A stretch of DNA of 64,000 nt from Rhodanobacteraceae bacterium (GCA_003142815.1 PLNP01000042.1:1-64000), one strand, 5' to 3'. Counted from the first letter of the stretch, positions 17,290-26,733 are shown. Notes: generated by a model from the sequence alone, not told the origin. Made by a program: numbers and translations.

Positions 17290-18048
17290 CTACCTCGCGG
17301 CGACCTTGCGCACACCGGGGTGCCGGCTGCGCAGATAGGTCGCGCTGGTCGTGCCGTCGCCGGTCTTGCGCTTCTCGATCTCGAACAGGCCGCTGGCAGC
17401 GACCAGTTCGCTGAGCTTGCGGTAGCCATAGTTGCGCGCATCGAACTCGGGCGCCTGCTTGGCGATATTGTTGCCGACCGCACCGAGATGCGACCAACCC
17501 GCATCGTCCGACGAGGCCTCAACCGCATTGCGCAATAGCGCGACCAGACGCGTGTCCTGCTTGAGTTGCGCGCTCGAACGCGGCGCGATCGTGTCGTCCT
17601 CGTCCTCCTTGTCGACCAGGATTTCGGTGTAGATGAATTTGTCGCAGGCGGATACGAACGGTGCCGGCGTCTTCTTCTCACCGAAACCGTAGACGACGAG
17701 CCCGGCCTCGCGCACACGCGCAGCAAGCCGGGTGAAGTCGCTGTCGCTGGAGACGATGCAGAAACCGCCGAGCTTGGTCCCGTAGAGCAGGTCCATCGCG
17801 TCAATGATCAGCGCCGAGTCGGTCGCATTCTTGCCGGTCGTATAGCGGAACTGCTGGATCGGCTGGATCGCGTACTTCAGCAGCGCCTCCTTCCAGCCTT
17901 TGAGCTGCGGGCCAGTCCAGTCGCCATAGATGCGCTTGACTGTCGCCGTGCCATATTTCGCGATCTCGGCGAGCAGGCCCTCGACGACCGCCGGTTGCGC
18001 GTTGTCGGCGTCGATCAGGACTGCGAGCTGGGTGGATGCGGAGGCCAT
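17290..18048 (-). CDS. NYN-domain (PIN-like) protein with LOTUS/OST-HTH C-terminus
   Basis: 252 residues. The N-terminal NYN domain (about 1-150) has the acidic sites expected of a PIN-like nuclease: LAVLIDADNAQP, ATDSALIIDAMDLLY and IVSSDSDFTRLAARVREAG. The C-terminal half (about 170-245) resembles an OST-HTH RNA-binding domain (GWSHLGAVGNNIAKQAPEFDARNYGYRKLSELV). Such DUF88/LabA-like proteins are presumed RNA nucleases; the target is unknown. Confidence 0.85.
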   Translation of the reverse strand: MASASTQLAVLIDADNAQPAVVEGLLAEIAKYGTATVKRIYGDWTGPQLKGWKEALLKYAIQPIQQFRYTTGKNATDSALIIDAMDLLYGTKLGGFCIVSSDSDFTRLAARVREAGLVVYGFGEKKTPAPFVSACDKFIYTEILVDKEDEDDTIAPRSSAQLKQDTRLVALLRNAVEASSDDAGWSHLGAVGNNIAKQAPEFDARNYGYRKLSELVAASGLFEIEKRKTGDGTTSATYLRSRHPGVRKVAAR

Positions 18049-18167
18049 GTCGGAGTCCCGTGCCGGTAACGTTCCGCGAGCCTACTCCGCGCGCCCGCAA
18101 GTGCAAAACGCGGCGGTGCGCGTCGGAAGTGGGCTCGCATGCGCGGTCGCCGCGAACGCATCGCCGG

Positions 18168-18181
18168 TTGATCCAGATCAA
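18168..18181. promoter_or_regulatory. FNR/Anr-type box
   Basis: A perfect TTGAT-N4-ATCAA dyad 120 bases upstream of the NYN gene start and about 146 bases upstream of the plus-strand secreted protein. It matches the FNR/Anr consensus and could serve either gene. Only sequence match supports it. Confidence 0.45.
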
Positions 18182-18326
18182 CTGGCCGGCGCGCAGGGGG
18201 CCTGAGATCGTCGCCAACAACCCAGGCGCCCATCGACCGCGACGCCGCCGGCCGCCAGGCGATGCGGAACCGCAATAGGCAATGGGATCCAAACCAGGCG
18301 GCCGGGAATCTGCAATGAACGATTCG

Positions 18327-18946
18327 ATGCGAGTTTTCCTCTGGAACCCTGCGCGAGGCAGTGCGATCCGCCCTGCGGCGCGCTGCTATCCATCCTGCTG
18401 CTCGCTTGCGCAGCGCCGGCCGGCGCCCAAAGCGTGCTGTTCGATTTCGATTCCGCGCCGCTGAACACGCCGCTGCCGCTCGACGTGACCGTGGGTTTGC
18501 TCACGGCGCACCTGTCGGCGACAGACCAGGGCTATTGGACCCAGCGCGCCGACAGTCTAGGCTTCACGCCAGCAGGTTTTGCCGGCCACTCGATCTATCC
18601 GAGCAGCGTGTTCGCGGCCGATCTGCTGATCGGCTTCTCGCAGACGCTGCAGGATTTCTCGATCATGTATGCGCCCGAGGAATACGCCTGCGATTCCTCG
18701 GCGACGCTGCGCGCGACCGCCTATCGCGGCACCACATTTGTTGCCACCGCGACAACCACCGCGCCGGTGCCCGGCACTTGGCCGACCGGCGTGCTCGCGC
18801 TGAGCGCGCAGCAGGCCTTCGACAATGTCGTGGTCCACTACGATGCGGCGCCGCCGACCGGCGGCGACTGGGGTCCGATCTTCATGGCCGATAACATGAT
18901 CGTGACCGTCTCGGCAGACATCATCTTCGCCAACGGCTTCGACTAG
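18327..18946 (+). pseudogene. Secreted protein with NGFD tail, apparent N-terminal frameshift
   Basis: The body (18434-18946) is open and reads as a secreted beta-rich protein: VLFDFDSAPLNTPLPLDVT, a cysteine near YACDSSATLRATAY, and the C-terminus DIIFANGFD. That IFANGFD-type tail is common on exported proteins of this bacterial group. A signal peptide (LLSILLLACAAPAGAQS) lies just upstream in the same frame, but no ATG precedes it there. The only good start (ATG 18327, MRVFLWNPARG) is in another frame that would join near 18370. Either a one-base error or a genuine frameshift is implied. Confidence 0.55.
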
Positions 18947-18962
18947 CGCGGCGGCGACCGAT

Positions 18963-19576
18963 TCAGTCCAGCTGCGCGATGTAACCGACGAAACCAAGCA
19001 CCGACGCCGGCGCGAGCAGCCGGTGATACCCCTCGCGTCGGGTCCGCGCGGCGATGCCGCGGGAACGACGAACGACAGCTGGTCGATGAGATTGCCCGTG
19101 TGCGGCCGGTGGCCGTAGATCGCGAGATCCTTGCCGATGCCGAACAGCGCGCTCAGCACGACGAACGCGAAGAACCAGCGGTAGTGGCCCCAATAGTGCT
19201 CGGGCAGGTCGATCGGCGCGGCGCCTACTGCGTCCGGCAGTACCAGCGCGGCGACCATGTACAGGCAGATCGTGTGCATCACGACCACACCGAATGCGAC
19301 GAAGCTCCAATGCTCGACGGTGCGCAGGTCGTACATCGCCCCCACGACTGCACATCGACGTCGAGCAGCGGCAGCGCCCACGTCACCGCCGAGTGCGTAC
19401 ACGCGCAAGCGCGAGCGTGCCTGCATCAACCTGCGCAGACCCTGCAGGATCTGCGTGATCGCGAGGCCGAGGATGATCGAGAGCAGCACCGACAGATAGC
19501 CGAACGCATCCGCGTCATACCGGCGCGTTCGAAATGACGGCGACAGCTTACGGCAAGCCGCAGCGGCGATGTGCAT
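18963..19576 (-). pseudogene. Integral membrane protein broken by several frameshifts
   Basis: Membrane segments are clear: FGYLSVLLSIILGLAITQILQGL, VEHWSFVAFGVVVMHTICLYMVAALVL and HYRWFFAFVVLSALFGIG. Between them the plausible continuation (TWALPLLDVDVQSWG) is in a different frame, and the likely C-terminus (RLLAPASVLGFVGYIAQLD, stop at 18963) is in a third. At least three shifts are needed to read one protein. Family not recognised. Both this gene and its neighbour being frameshifted also raises the possibility of local sequence error. Confidence 0.55.
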
Positions 19577-19727
19577 GCCCTCTGCACGGGTGCGACGTGC
19601 CGCGCGAATGCCGTTCGCGGTGCCTCGTCGCGTCTACTTCAATCGAGGTACCGGCGACGCTGCGTTCATGCGCTGGCTTCCGCGCTGGATTGCATGGGGT
19701 TGACTCAGGCGAGCCGCGAGCGGTCCG

Positions 19728-20054
19728 CTACAGCACGCGATCGACCATCGCCGCGAGCTGCGCCTTCGAGACCATGCCGATCTGCGTCGCCTGCACCTTG
19801 CCACCCTTGAACAGCAGCAGGGTCGGCGCCGAGCGCACACCGCAGGCGATCGCGGTCTTCTGGTTCTTGTCGAGTTCGACCTTGGCGATCTTCAGGCGGC
19901 CCGCATAGGCGACGGCGAGCTGATCGAGCATCGGCGCGATCGCCTTGCATGGCCCGCACCATTCGCCCCAGAAGTCGACCAGCACCGGCATCGGCGACTG
20001 CAGCACATCGTGCTCGAAGTTCGCGTCGGTGGCATGGGTGACGAATTCGCTCAT
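19728..20054 (-). CDS. trxA: Thioredoxin
   Basis: 108 residues, the standard length, from the ATG at 20054 with GAGGAG 7 bases upstream. Active site WCGPC (Cys33, Cys36), preceded by VLVDFWGEW and followed by the cis-Pro region SAPTLLLFKGG. Cytoplasmic dithiol reductant for ribonucleotide reductase, peroxiredoxins and methionine sulfoxide reductases. It stands alone. Confidence 0.97.
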   Translation of the reverse strand: MSEFVTHATDANFEHDVLQSPMPVLVDFWGEWCGPCKAIAPMLDQLAVAYAGRLKIAKVELDKNQKTAIACGVRSAPTLLLFKGGKVQATQIGMVSKAQLAAMVDRVL

Positions 20055-20172
20055 CGGATGACTCCTCGCAGTTTGTGCACTCGTCGCACACCGTAGTGAT
20101 GCGCTGTCGCACGACGCGCGACCAACCCGACGGCGATGCGGCGCGTATCGCTTAACCGATTCGCACCGAAGT

Positions 20173-20580
20173 TCAGCCGGCTTGCCCTTCTCCCTCCGGC
20201 GACCGAAGGAAGTCCCCGTGGGAGAGAAGGTGGCGCGAAGCGTCGGATGAGGGTTCGGCACAGAGTAGTGGTGTTGACGAATGATGGAAGTGGCTACTCC
20301 GCACGAACCCTAACCCCTCTGCTGGTGGGAGAGGGGCTCTTCGTAGCTGAAATTCGGTGCCCAATTCGTCCCAGCGCGCCGGATCGTGACCGAACCAGTG
20401 GATCAGCTCCACGCTCGGCGCGAGATCGCGCGCCCACTCGTCGAGTTTCAGCACATCCTTGGCTCGTCCGCGCGGCCAGAAGTGGTCGACGAGCACACGA
20501 TAACCATCCTGCGGCGTTGGATCCTCGTAGGCGCGCTGAATCGCGATGGCGCGATGGGTGGATTTCTTCGTGGTGCTCAT
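20173..20580 (-). CDS. DUF488/YeaO-family protein with a repeat-derived C-terminus
   Basis: 135 residues. Residues 1-80 match the YeaO/DUF488 family (AIQRAYEDPTPQDGYRVLVDHFWPRGRAKD, LDEWARDLAPSVELIHWFGHDPARWDELGTEF). The normal C-terminal third is missing. From about residue 82 the frame runs through the palindromic repeat at 20188-20345, giving an unrelated tail with FHHSSTPLLCAEPSSDASRH. The start overlaps the upstream UDG stop (ATGA). Function of the family is unknown; this copy is probably truncated and may be inactive. Confidence 0.75.
   Translation of the reverse strand: MSTTKKSTHRAIAIQRAYEDPTPQDGYRVLVDHFWPRGRAKDVLKLDEWARDLAPSVELIHWFGHDPARWDELGTEFQLRRAPLPPAEGLGFVRSSHFHHSSTPLLCAEPSSDASRHLLSHGDFLRSPEGEGQAG
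20188..20345. repeat. Composite palindromic repeat in the yeaO 3' end
   Basis: Outer blocks CTTCTCCCTCCGG and GGTGGGAGAGGGGCT flank a core with CGGATGAGGGTTCG / CGAACCCTAACCCC. A 24-base block (20200-20223, starting CGACCGAAGGAAGTCCCC) recurs exactly at 29948-29971. Part of it is translated as the tail of the YeaO-like protein. Confidence 0.65.
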
Positions 20581-21254
20581 GGCCGCTCTCCGGCGGATGC
20601 CGACAGCACGGCATGCACGCGCGCGCGCAGCATCGGCAGCAGCTCGCGCTCGAACCACGGATGACGCAGGAACCACGCGGTATTGCGCGGCGACGGATGC
20701 GGCACCGGAATGAAACGCGGTGCGTAATCGGCGAACGCAGTCACGGTCTCGGTCAGACTGCGCCCGTTCGCCGTGCCGAGAAATTGCTGCTGCGCGTAGC
20801 TCCCGATCAGCACCGTCAATTCGATCCGTGGCAGGTGCGCGAGCAGGCGATCGAGCCACAACGGCGCGCATTCCTTGCGCGGCGGCAGGTCGCCGCCACC
20901 GCCGCGGCCCGGATAGCAAAAACCGACCGGCACGATCGCGACCTCCGGGTCGTAGAACCTTGCCTTGTCGATCCCGAGCCAGTCTCGCAAACGCTCGCCA
21001 CTCGCGTCATCCCACGGCACGCCGCTCGCGTGCACGCGCGCTCCCGGCGCCTGGCCGACGATCAGCAGCCGCGCGCCCGCGCCGACCTGCACGATCGGGC
21101 GCGGGCCGAGCGGCAGCTCCGCCGCACAAACGCGGCAGGCGCGGATCGCGACGAGCAACGCGGCAAGATCGCGATCTTTGTCGGACCGCGATGGCGCAGC
21201 GGGAGTGCGACCAGAACGAGCTGCGCGTGACGGGAGAACGCGAATCGATTTCAC
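20577..21254 (-). CDS. Uracil-DNA glycosylase family protein
   Basis: 225 residues. A UDG-superfamily fold: RACRVCAAELPLGPRPIVQV, the glycosylase loop LLIVGQAPGARVHASGVPWDDASGERLRDWLG, YDPEVAIVPVGFCYPG, LTVLIGSYAQQ and the late FIPVPHPSPRN motif (HPS is the intercalation loop). It belongs to the short single-domain branch typical of proteobacteria. The first 25 residues are basic and may be over-extended. It probably removes uracil or related lesions from DNA; substrate preference is not predictable. Confidence 0.85.
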   Translation of the reverse strand: MKSIRVLPSRAARSGRTPAAPSRSDKDRDLAALLVAIRACRVCAAELPLGPRPIVQVGAGARLLIVGQAPGARVHASGVPWDDASGERLRDWLGIDKARFYDPEVAIVPVGFCYPGRGGGGDLPPRKECAPLWLDRLLAHLPRIELTVLIGSYAQQQFLGTANGRSLTETVTAFADYAPRFIPVPHPSPRNTAWFLRHPWFERELLPMLRARVHAVLSASAGERP

Positions 21255-21371
21255 ACCGACATTCTATGCGCATGCGCGATGCAGCCCACGCGCCCGTCTC
21301 GTCACTGGGGTGAGATCGCCGGTCCGATCAGGTCGCCCTGCCACCGCGCCCGTCCCGCTGCACGCTCCGGC

Positions 21372-22199
21372 TCAGTCGTCGTTATCGTGAGGAATCGACA
21401 CCGTCCCGCGCACATCCTTGTGACGCACGTTGCCCGCTCGCGCGGAGCGTACGGTGAAGTTGCCGCCGACAGCATCGACGCTCACATCGCCCGAGCCGAT
21501 CGAATCGACCGTCACGTCACCGCCGGCGCGGTTGACCGAGACGTCGCCGGAACCGACGTTGCCGACGCTGACGTTGCCGCCAACCTTGTCGAAGTGCAGG
21601 TCGCCGGAACCCGAACGCGCGACCTTCACGTCGCCGCGCACGTCGTGCAGCGTGATGTCGCCCGACGAGGTGCGGCGCACGTCGAGGCTGCCGATGTCGC
21701 CGCCCGTCACGTCGCCGGAACTGACCTCGACCGTCAGCGGCCCGGCGATCTTGTCGACCTGGAGATCGCCGGAACTCGCATCGAACGCCAACGCCGCGAC
21801 GTTGCTGACGTCGGCGTCGCCGGAACTGCCCTTGATGTCGATCGCGAGCGATGCCGGCACGCGTACATGCAGCTCGATGTAGGCGTAGCTGGAATGGAAC
21901 CAGCTCCAATTCGTGTCGTGCCCCTCGTGCGGCATGATCGTGACGCGATTGCCATCGCGATGTTGGTCGACGATTAAGCCGGCGAGCCAGGACTGATCGG
22001 ACGCCTAGGCCTAGCCGCGCACCTCGACTTTGGCGAGATCCGGCACGCCCTCGACCACGACATCGGTCGAGCCGAGCTCGAACGCCACCGACTTCAAACC
22101 AGCCGCGTCGACCTCGAAATCATGCTGCGCGGTGAAACGACACTCGTTCGCGGCGGCGAACGCCGGCAGCAGAGCGACAAGGAAAAGAAGGCTGCGCAT
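21372..22199 (-). pseudogene. DUF4097-type beta-helix exported protein interrupted by two TAG codons
   Basis: Signal peptide MRSLLFLVALLPAFAAANE starts at 22199 and reads to VPDLAKVEVRG. Two in-frame TAG codons separated by one codon follow (22003-22011). After them the same frame continues without shift (ASDQSWLAGLIVDQHRDGNRVTI) into repetitive strands SSGDADVSNV, SSGDLQVDKI, SSGDITLHDV, GSGDVSVNRAGG, the serial turns of a DUF4097 beta-helix, ending at 21372. The family is normally one uninterrupted protein of about 270 residues. Internal ATG 21935 could give the helix part without a signal peptide. Confidence 0.75.
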
Positions 22200-22338
22200 G
22201 GAGGCTGCTCCGAAGGGGGACTGAAGCTCGGATGCGGCAACGCGCGCGAGGGTTTAGCGGGGTCTGTGAGGTCGAAGCGCAACCTGCGCGCGCCTCACGC
22301 TCCTGCCTCAAACAAACCTGACACCTTTGTGGGTCCGG

Positions 22339-23097
22339 TTAGTCCGAGGATCGCGCCTTGGCCAGCAATGGCTCGATCAGATCCAGCGGCAACGGGAACA
22401 CGATGGTGGTGGTGCGATCACCGGCCACTTCCACCAGCGTTTGCAGATAGCGCAACTGGATCGACTGCGGTTGCTGCATCAGGGTCTGCGCGGCCTGCAT
22501 CAGTTTCTCCGACGCCTGCAGCTCGCCTTCGGCATTGATGATCTTGGCGCGGCGCTGACGCTCGGCTTCGGCCTGTTTGGCGATCGCGCGGATCATGCCC
22601 TCGTCCAGATCGACCTGCTTGATTTCGACGGTGGACACCTTGATGCCCCAAGCATCGGTGTGCTGGTCGAGAATGACCTGGATGTCGTGGTTGAGCTTGT
22701 CGCGTTCACTGAGCATTTCATCCAGTTCGTGCTGGCCGAGTACCGAGCGCAACGTGGTCTGCGCGAGCTGGCTGGTCGCCTCGCGTGCGTCCTCGACCTG
22801 GATCACCGCCTTCTCCGGATCGATCACGCGAAAAAGGAGCACCGCGTTGACCTTGACCGGAACGTTGTCGCGCGAAATCACGTCCTGCGGCGGTATGTCC
22901 ATGACGATGGTGCGCAAATCGATCCGCACCATCTGTTGCACCCACGGCAGCAGGACGATGAGGCCCGGTCCCTTGACCGCCTGGAAGCGGCCAAACAGGA
23001 ACACCACGGCGCGCTGATACTCGCGCAGTATCTTGACCGAACTGATGATCAGCAGCAGGGCGATAACAACGACGGCAGTGGCTACAGAAAACATCAC
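22339..23097 (-). CDS. Slipin (stomatin-like SPFH/band 7 membrane protein)
   Basis: 252 residues. One N-terminal membrane anchor ([20 protein letters not shown]), then the SPFH domain: [59 protein letters not shown], a long coiled-coil (about 165-215) and a hydrophobic end. Slipins form oligomeric membrane microdomain scaffolds. It overlaps the NfeD gene by 4 bases, the classical nfeD-slipin operon. A degenerate CCTGACACCTTT motif lies just past its stop. Confidence 0.92.
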   Translation of the reverse strand: MMFSVATAVVVIALLLIISSVKILREYQRAVVFLFGRFQAVKGPGLIVLLPWVQQMVRIDLRTIVMDIPPQDVISRDNVPVKVNAVLLFRVIDPEKAVIQVEDAREATSQLAQTTLRSVLGQHELDEMLSERDKLNHDIQVILDQHTDAWGIKVSTVEIKQVDLDEGMIRAIAKQAEAERQRRAKIINAEGELQASEKLMQAAQTLMQQPQSIQLRYLQTLVEVAGDRTTTIVFPLPLDLIEPLLAKARSSD

Positions 23098-24482
23098 GAC
23101 TCTCCCTTCATGGCGCCCGGTACCAGCTTCACGGTGAGGATCAGGCTGTCGATACCCGTCACCTGCACGGCCTCGCCGCTGCGCAGCGGCGCTTGTGTCA
23201 CTGCCTGCCAGCGTTCACCGTGCACATGCACGGTACCACGGCGATCGAAATCGCCCACGGCTTCGCCGATGCTGCCGAGCATCTGTTCGCGGCCACTGAC
23301 GACCGGCTGCCCGCGTGCACGCAACGCCATCCACACGATGCCGACCAGGGCCATCGCGGCGGCGATGCTGATCCCGATCAACAGCGGCAGTGAAATTCCG
23401 TACCCGAGCACACTGGTATCCATCAAGATTACTGAGCCTATCACGAACGCGACAACGCCGCCGACCCCCAGGGAACCATAGGCCGGCACTACCGTTTCGG
23501 CAACGATCAACGACACGCCCAGCGCGATCAACGCCAATCCGGCGTAGTTCACCGGCAGCATCTGCAACGCATACAGCGCCAGCAACAGACAGATCGCGCC
23601 GGCTACGCCGGGCAGGATCGCGCCTGGGCTGTAGCCTTCCAACAGCAGTCCGCCGAGGCCAATCAGCAACAGCAGATAGGCGATCGATGGGTCGGCGATC
23701 ACCGCCAGGAAGCGGCTGCGCCAATCCGGATTCAATGTTTCCATTGCGACGCCGCGCGTATGCAGGACCTGCTCGCCGTCGACCGTGGTGACCCGGCGCC
23801 CGTCGATGTCGGCAAGCAATTGCGGCAGATCGGTCGCGATCAGATCGATGACGTGCAGCTTCAAAGCCTGCTCGGCGGACACGCTGACCGCGTCGCGCAC
23901 CGCCTGCTCGGCCCAGTCGGCATTGCGCCCGCGCCGCTCGGCCAGCGCGCGGATGTAGGCCACGGCATCGTTGATAGTCTTGCGGGTCTCCGCGTCCGGC
24001 ATCGCAGCCGGCGGCGGCTCCTTGTTGCCCGGAGACGAAGACACGGGCGCGGCCGTTGGCTGCTGAGGGTTGCCGATCAGTTGCACCGGCGTCGCCGCGC
24101 CCAGGTTGGTGGCCGGCGCCATCGCCGCGATAGGGCAGGCGTAAAGGATATAGGTGCCTGCGCTGGCGGCGCGCGAACCGCTTGGGGCGACGTAACCGAC
24201 TACGGGAACCGGCGAGGCGAGGATCGCCTTGATGATGCCGCGCATGGACTTATCCAGGCCACCCGGAGTATCCAACTCCAACACGATGACGGCGGCGTGT
24301 TCCTGCGCGGCGCGCGTGATGCCGCGCTCGACATAGTCCGCGCTGGCCGGGCTGATGGCGCCATCGACCCGCAGCAGCACAGCGGACGGCGGCGGCTCTG
24401 CGGCGGACAATTCGCGGACAAGCGCAGGCGTTGCGAGCAGCAGCGACGCCGAGCAGAGCAACCTGAGCAGCAACCCGGCCAT
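23094..24482 (-). CDS. NfeD-family membrane serine protease (long form)
   Basis: 462 residues. Signal/anchor at the N-terminus, then a ClpP-like protease domain (about 35-235) with [23 protein letters not shown] and the catalytic Ser region [13 protein letters not shown] (Ser about residue 107). Four or more membrane helices (about 260-375) follow, then a C-terminal NfeD OB-fold ([25 protein letters not shown]). Long NfeD proteins cleave the hydrophobic C-terminus of partner slipins. Residues about 135-175 form a Pro/Ala-rich insertion, a piece of which is duplicated at 26935-27092. Confidence 0.9.
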   Translation of the reverse strand: MAGLLLRLLCSASLLLATPALVRELSAAEPPPSAVLLRVDGAISPASADYVERGITRAAQEHAAVIVLELDTPGGLDKSMRGIIKAILASPVPVVGYVAPSGSRAASAGTYILYACPIAAMAPATNLGAATPVQLIGNPQQPTAAPVSSSPGNKEPPPAAMPDAETRKTINDAVAYIRALAERRGRNADWAEQAVRDAVSVSAEQALKLHVIDLIATDLPQLLADIDGRRVTTVDGEQVLHTRGVAMETLNPDWRSRFLAVIADPSIAYLLLLIGLGGLLLEGYSPGAILPGVAGAICLLLALYALQMLPVNYAGLALIALGVSLIVAETVVPAYGSLGVGGVVAFVIGSVILMDTSVLGYGISLPLLIGISIAAAMALVGIVWMALRARGQPVVSGREQMLGSIGEAVGDFDRRGTVHVHGERWQAVTQAPLRSGEAVQVTGIDSLILTVKLVPGAMKGES

Positions 24483-24553
24483 ACGGGCATCAGAACAGAG
24501 CCCATCGCGCTTGGCAAATCGCGGTGCGGCTGTGCCACATCACCGCGCCGCGC

Positions 24554-24573
24554 AAATGAACCTGACCCCTTTT
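24554..24573 (-). repeat. CTGACCCC motif, copy a
   Basis: AAATGAACCTGACCCCTTTT, 72 bases upstream of the nfeD start. The opposite-strand form reads AAAAGGGGTCAGGTTCATTT. The 75 bases from nfeD to this motif recur at 27088-27162. Confidence 0.8.
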
Positions 24574-24644
24574 GCCGCGCGGGAGTTGGCGGACGTGGAG
24601 CGAGGGGTTTGAGGTTGGCGTGTCGCGACAGCCAGTGCACCGGG

Positions 24645-24664
24645 AAACGTACCTGACCCCTTTT
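24645..24664 (-). repeat. CTGACCCC motif, copy b (variant)
   Basis: AAACGTACCTGACCCCTTTT, just past the stop of the diguanylate cyclase gene. The preceding GGAGCGAGGGGTTTGAGGTT resembles the sequence before the copy at 29439. Confidence 0.7.
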
Positions 24665-24675
24665 GCTTGCAGGCT

Positions 24676-25803
24676 TCAAGGCGCGAGTTCCGAACGGTTA
24701 CGACCGCCGTTCTTGGCCTTGTACAACGCGGCGTCGGCGCGATTGAGCGTGGCCACGACCGATTCGTCGCGTTGATATTCCGCGATACCGGCGGAAAACG
24801 TCACCTGCAGCGGGCCGACCCTGGTTTCGAACGGCGCTGCATTCACCGCGCGGCGAATGCGTTCGACGCAATGCAACGCGCCTGCGATTGGCGTACGCGG
24901 CTGCACCAGCAGAAACTCCTCGCCACCATAGCGGCCGAAGGTGTTATCGGCTTCCTGACGTCCCAGCCAGTCGATGCCGCGCGCCTGCGCACGCATGCGT
25001 TGCGAAAAGCCCTGCAGCACCTCGTCGCCGACCTGATGGCCGTGGGTATCGTTGAAGCGTTTGAAGTGGTCGATATCCAGGAGGCAAACCGAAAACGTAT
25101 CGCCGAAGCGCTCGGCGCGCTCCTTTTCATGCTCCATCAGTTCGATCAGATGGCGGCGATTGAACACCCCGGTGAGTTCGTCGCGGCTGGCAAGCTGCTC
25201 GAGTTTGTTCAGCGCCGTGGCGAGCGCGTTTTTCCTGCGCGCCAGGCTGCTGCGCAACCACGCAACGTAACCGCCGAGAAACGACAGCCACAGCAGGATC
25301 ATGACCAAGGTCAGGAAGCGCAACAATTCGAGATGGAACTGATCGGTATCGAGCGAACGCCCGACGAATTCCAGCACCATCATTCCCGCGTAGCCTATCG
25401 ATGCGGCGATGGTCAGCCCGAGGTACTGGCGGGTGCTCAGACCGAAGATGCCGAAAAAAAATCCGGTGTAGAACGGCAGCAGCAGGATGCTGCGGACTTC
25501 GTTGGCGTTGTGGATTATCAGCAGCGCCAGCGCGATCGAGACCGCGATCTGCGGCAGCAACAAGCTGGGGTCCTTGTAGCGAAGGCTGAATCCGGTGCGG
25601 ATCGCGATGAAGAACACCAGGTTGATCGCGATCGAGGTGGCCACGAACAGCGCCAGCCCGGGATAGCCAAAGCGCACCCAGCCGTAATGTACCGCATACG
25701 TCAGCGGCAGCAGGTACATCAGATACGACCCGAGCGCCATCAATTGGCGCTTGAGTCGCGAGGTGCGCGCGGGATCGTTGGCCGGGAAAATCGCGAACCT
25801 CAT
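24676..25803 (-). CDS. Membrane-bound diguanylate cyclase (GGDEF)
   Basis: 375 residues from the ATG at 25803. Residues about 20-195 hold six hydrophobic helices (an unnamed membrane sensor), followed by a short coiled-coil and the GGDEF domain: [43 protein letters not shown], and the signature GGEEF (about residue 293) in place of GGDEF, a functional variant. It makes cyclic di-GMP from two GTP. No RxxD inhibitory site was clearly seen. It is divergent from the selO remnant. Confidence 0.93.
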   Translation of the reverse strand: MRFAIFPANDPARTSRLKRQLMALGSYLMYLLPLTYAVHYGWVRFGYPGLALFVATSIAINLVFFIAIRTGFSLRYKDPSLLLPQIAVSIALALLIIHNANEVRSILLLPFYTGFFFGIFGLSTRQYLGLTIAASIGYAGMMVLEFVGRSLDTDQFHLELLRFLTLVMILLWLSFLGGYVAWLRSSLARRKNALATALNKLEQLASRDELTGVFNRRHLIELMEHEKERAERFGDTFSVCLLDIDHFKRFNDTHGHQVGDEVLQGFSQRMRAQARGIDWLGRQEADNTFGRYGGEEFLLVQPRTPIAGALHCVERIRRAVNAAPFETRVGPLQVTFSAGIAEYQRDESVVATLNRADAALYKAKNGGRNRSELAP

Positions 25804-25881
25804 GGGTGCGCTTGTACCACAGTCAAATCCTGCTGCAAGCATTAAAGCTGTTGTATCCAGTCGCGGGGCTTTGGCATCGAC

Positions 25882-26432
25882 GTGCACACACTTCGATTCG
25901 ACAACGCTGTCGTGCTGCGAACTGCCCGGCGATCCCGAGGCCGGGTCGCGTCTGCGGCAGGTGCACGGCGCGTTGTATTCGCGGGTCGATCCGACACCGG
26001 TGGCGGCGCCGCGGTTGCTCGCACACGCGCGGGAGGTGGCGTCGCTACTGGGCATCCGCGAAGCAGACGTCGTGTCGCCGGAATTCGCGCAGGTGTTCGG
26101 TGGCAACGCGCTGCTCGATGGCATGCAGCCGTACGCGGCGAATTACGGTGGGCACCAGTTCGGCCACTGGGCCGGTCAACTCGGCGACAGGCGCGCGATC
26201 ACCCTGGGCGAAACGATCAACGCGGCTGGCGAGCGCTGGGGATTGCAGCTCAAGGGCACAGGATCGACGCCGTATTCGCGCACAGCGGATGGACGCGCGG
26301 TGCTGCGTTCCTCGATCCGCGAATTCCTGTGCAGCGAGGCGATGCATCACCTCGGCGTGCCGACCACGCGCGCATTGAACCTGGTCGCCACCGGCGAGCA
26401 GGTCGTGCGCGACATGTTCTACCACGGCCATT
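25882..26432 (+). pseudogene. selO: SelO/YdiU pseudo-kinase (AMPylase) remnant
   Basis: Starts at a GTG with [11 protein letters not shown], the family N-terminus. One extra base near 25914 then shifts the frame, and the rest ([80 protein letters not shown]) is in another frame. Similarity ends after VRDMFYHGH, about 170 residues into a protein normally near 490. It is therefore both frameshifted and missing its catalytic two-thirds. Confidence 0.88.
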
Positions 26433-26484
26433 CCCTATCCACCGTCTTCCGGAGCTATAGTATGTGACCCACAGGAGGCTCATC

Positions 26485-26685
26485 ATGAAATGGACCGGCA
26501 TGTATCTTCTCGGTTATATCGTCCTCATCGGTGGTGTTCTGGCCGCACTCTGGAAAATGGGCGTTTTGGCCAGCATCGGCACGACATGGACAGTGATCGG
26601 AGTCGTAATATTGATTGGATTCGGCATCATGATCGCAGTCTCCAACAGCGGCACCAAAGAAAACGTCGAAATCGACCGTAAATAA
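26485..26685 (+). CDS. Small two-helix membrane protein
   Basis: 66 residues with a strong RBS (AGGAGG 6 bases before the ATG). Two hydrophobic helices, MYLLGYIVLIGGVLAALWKMGVL and WTVIGVVILIGFGIMIAVS, with a short polar tail. Function unknown. Its perfect RBS and clean ending suggest it is expressed, although it sits among gene fragments. Confidence 0.75.
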   Translation: MKWTGMYLLGYIVLIGGVLAALWKMGVLASIGTTWTVIGVVILIGFGIMIAVSNSGTKENVEIDRK

Positions 26686-26713
26686 CCCGGCGGGTGCTCT
26701 GTCACGCTCGAAC

Positions 26714-26733
26714 AAAGGGGTCAGGTTCATTTT
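26714..26733 (+). repeat. CTGACCCC motif, copy c
   Basis: AAAGGGGTCAGGTTCATTTT, opposite orientation to copies a and b. It is followed at once by the nitronate monooxygenase fragment. Confidence 0.8.

Noticed and set aside
22003-22011. Amber recoding (TAG read as an amino acid)
   Set aside because: Other genes in the window use TAG as a normal stop and no suppressor tRNA was seen; nonsense mutation is simpler.
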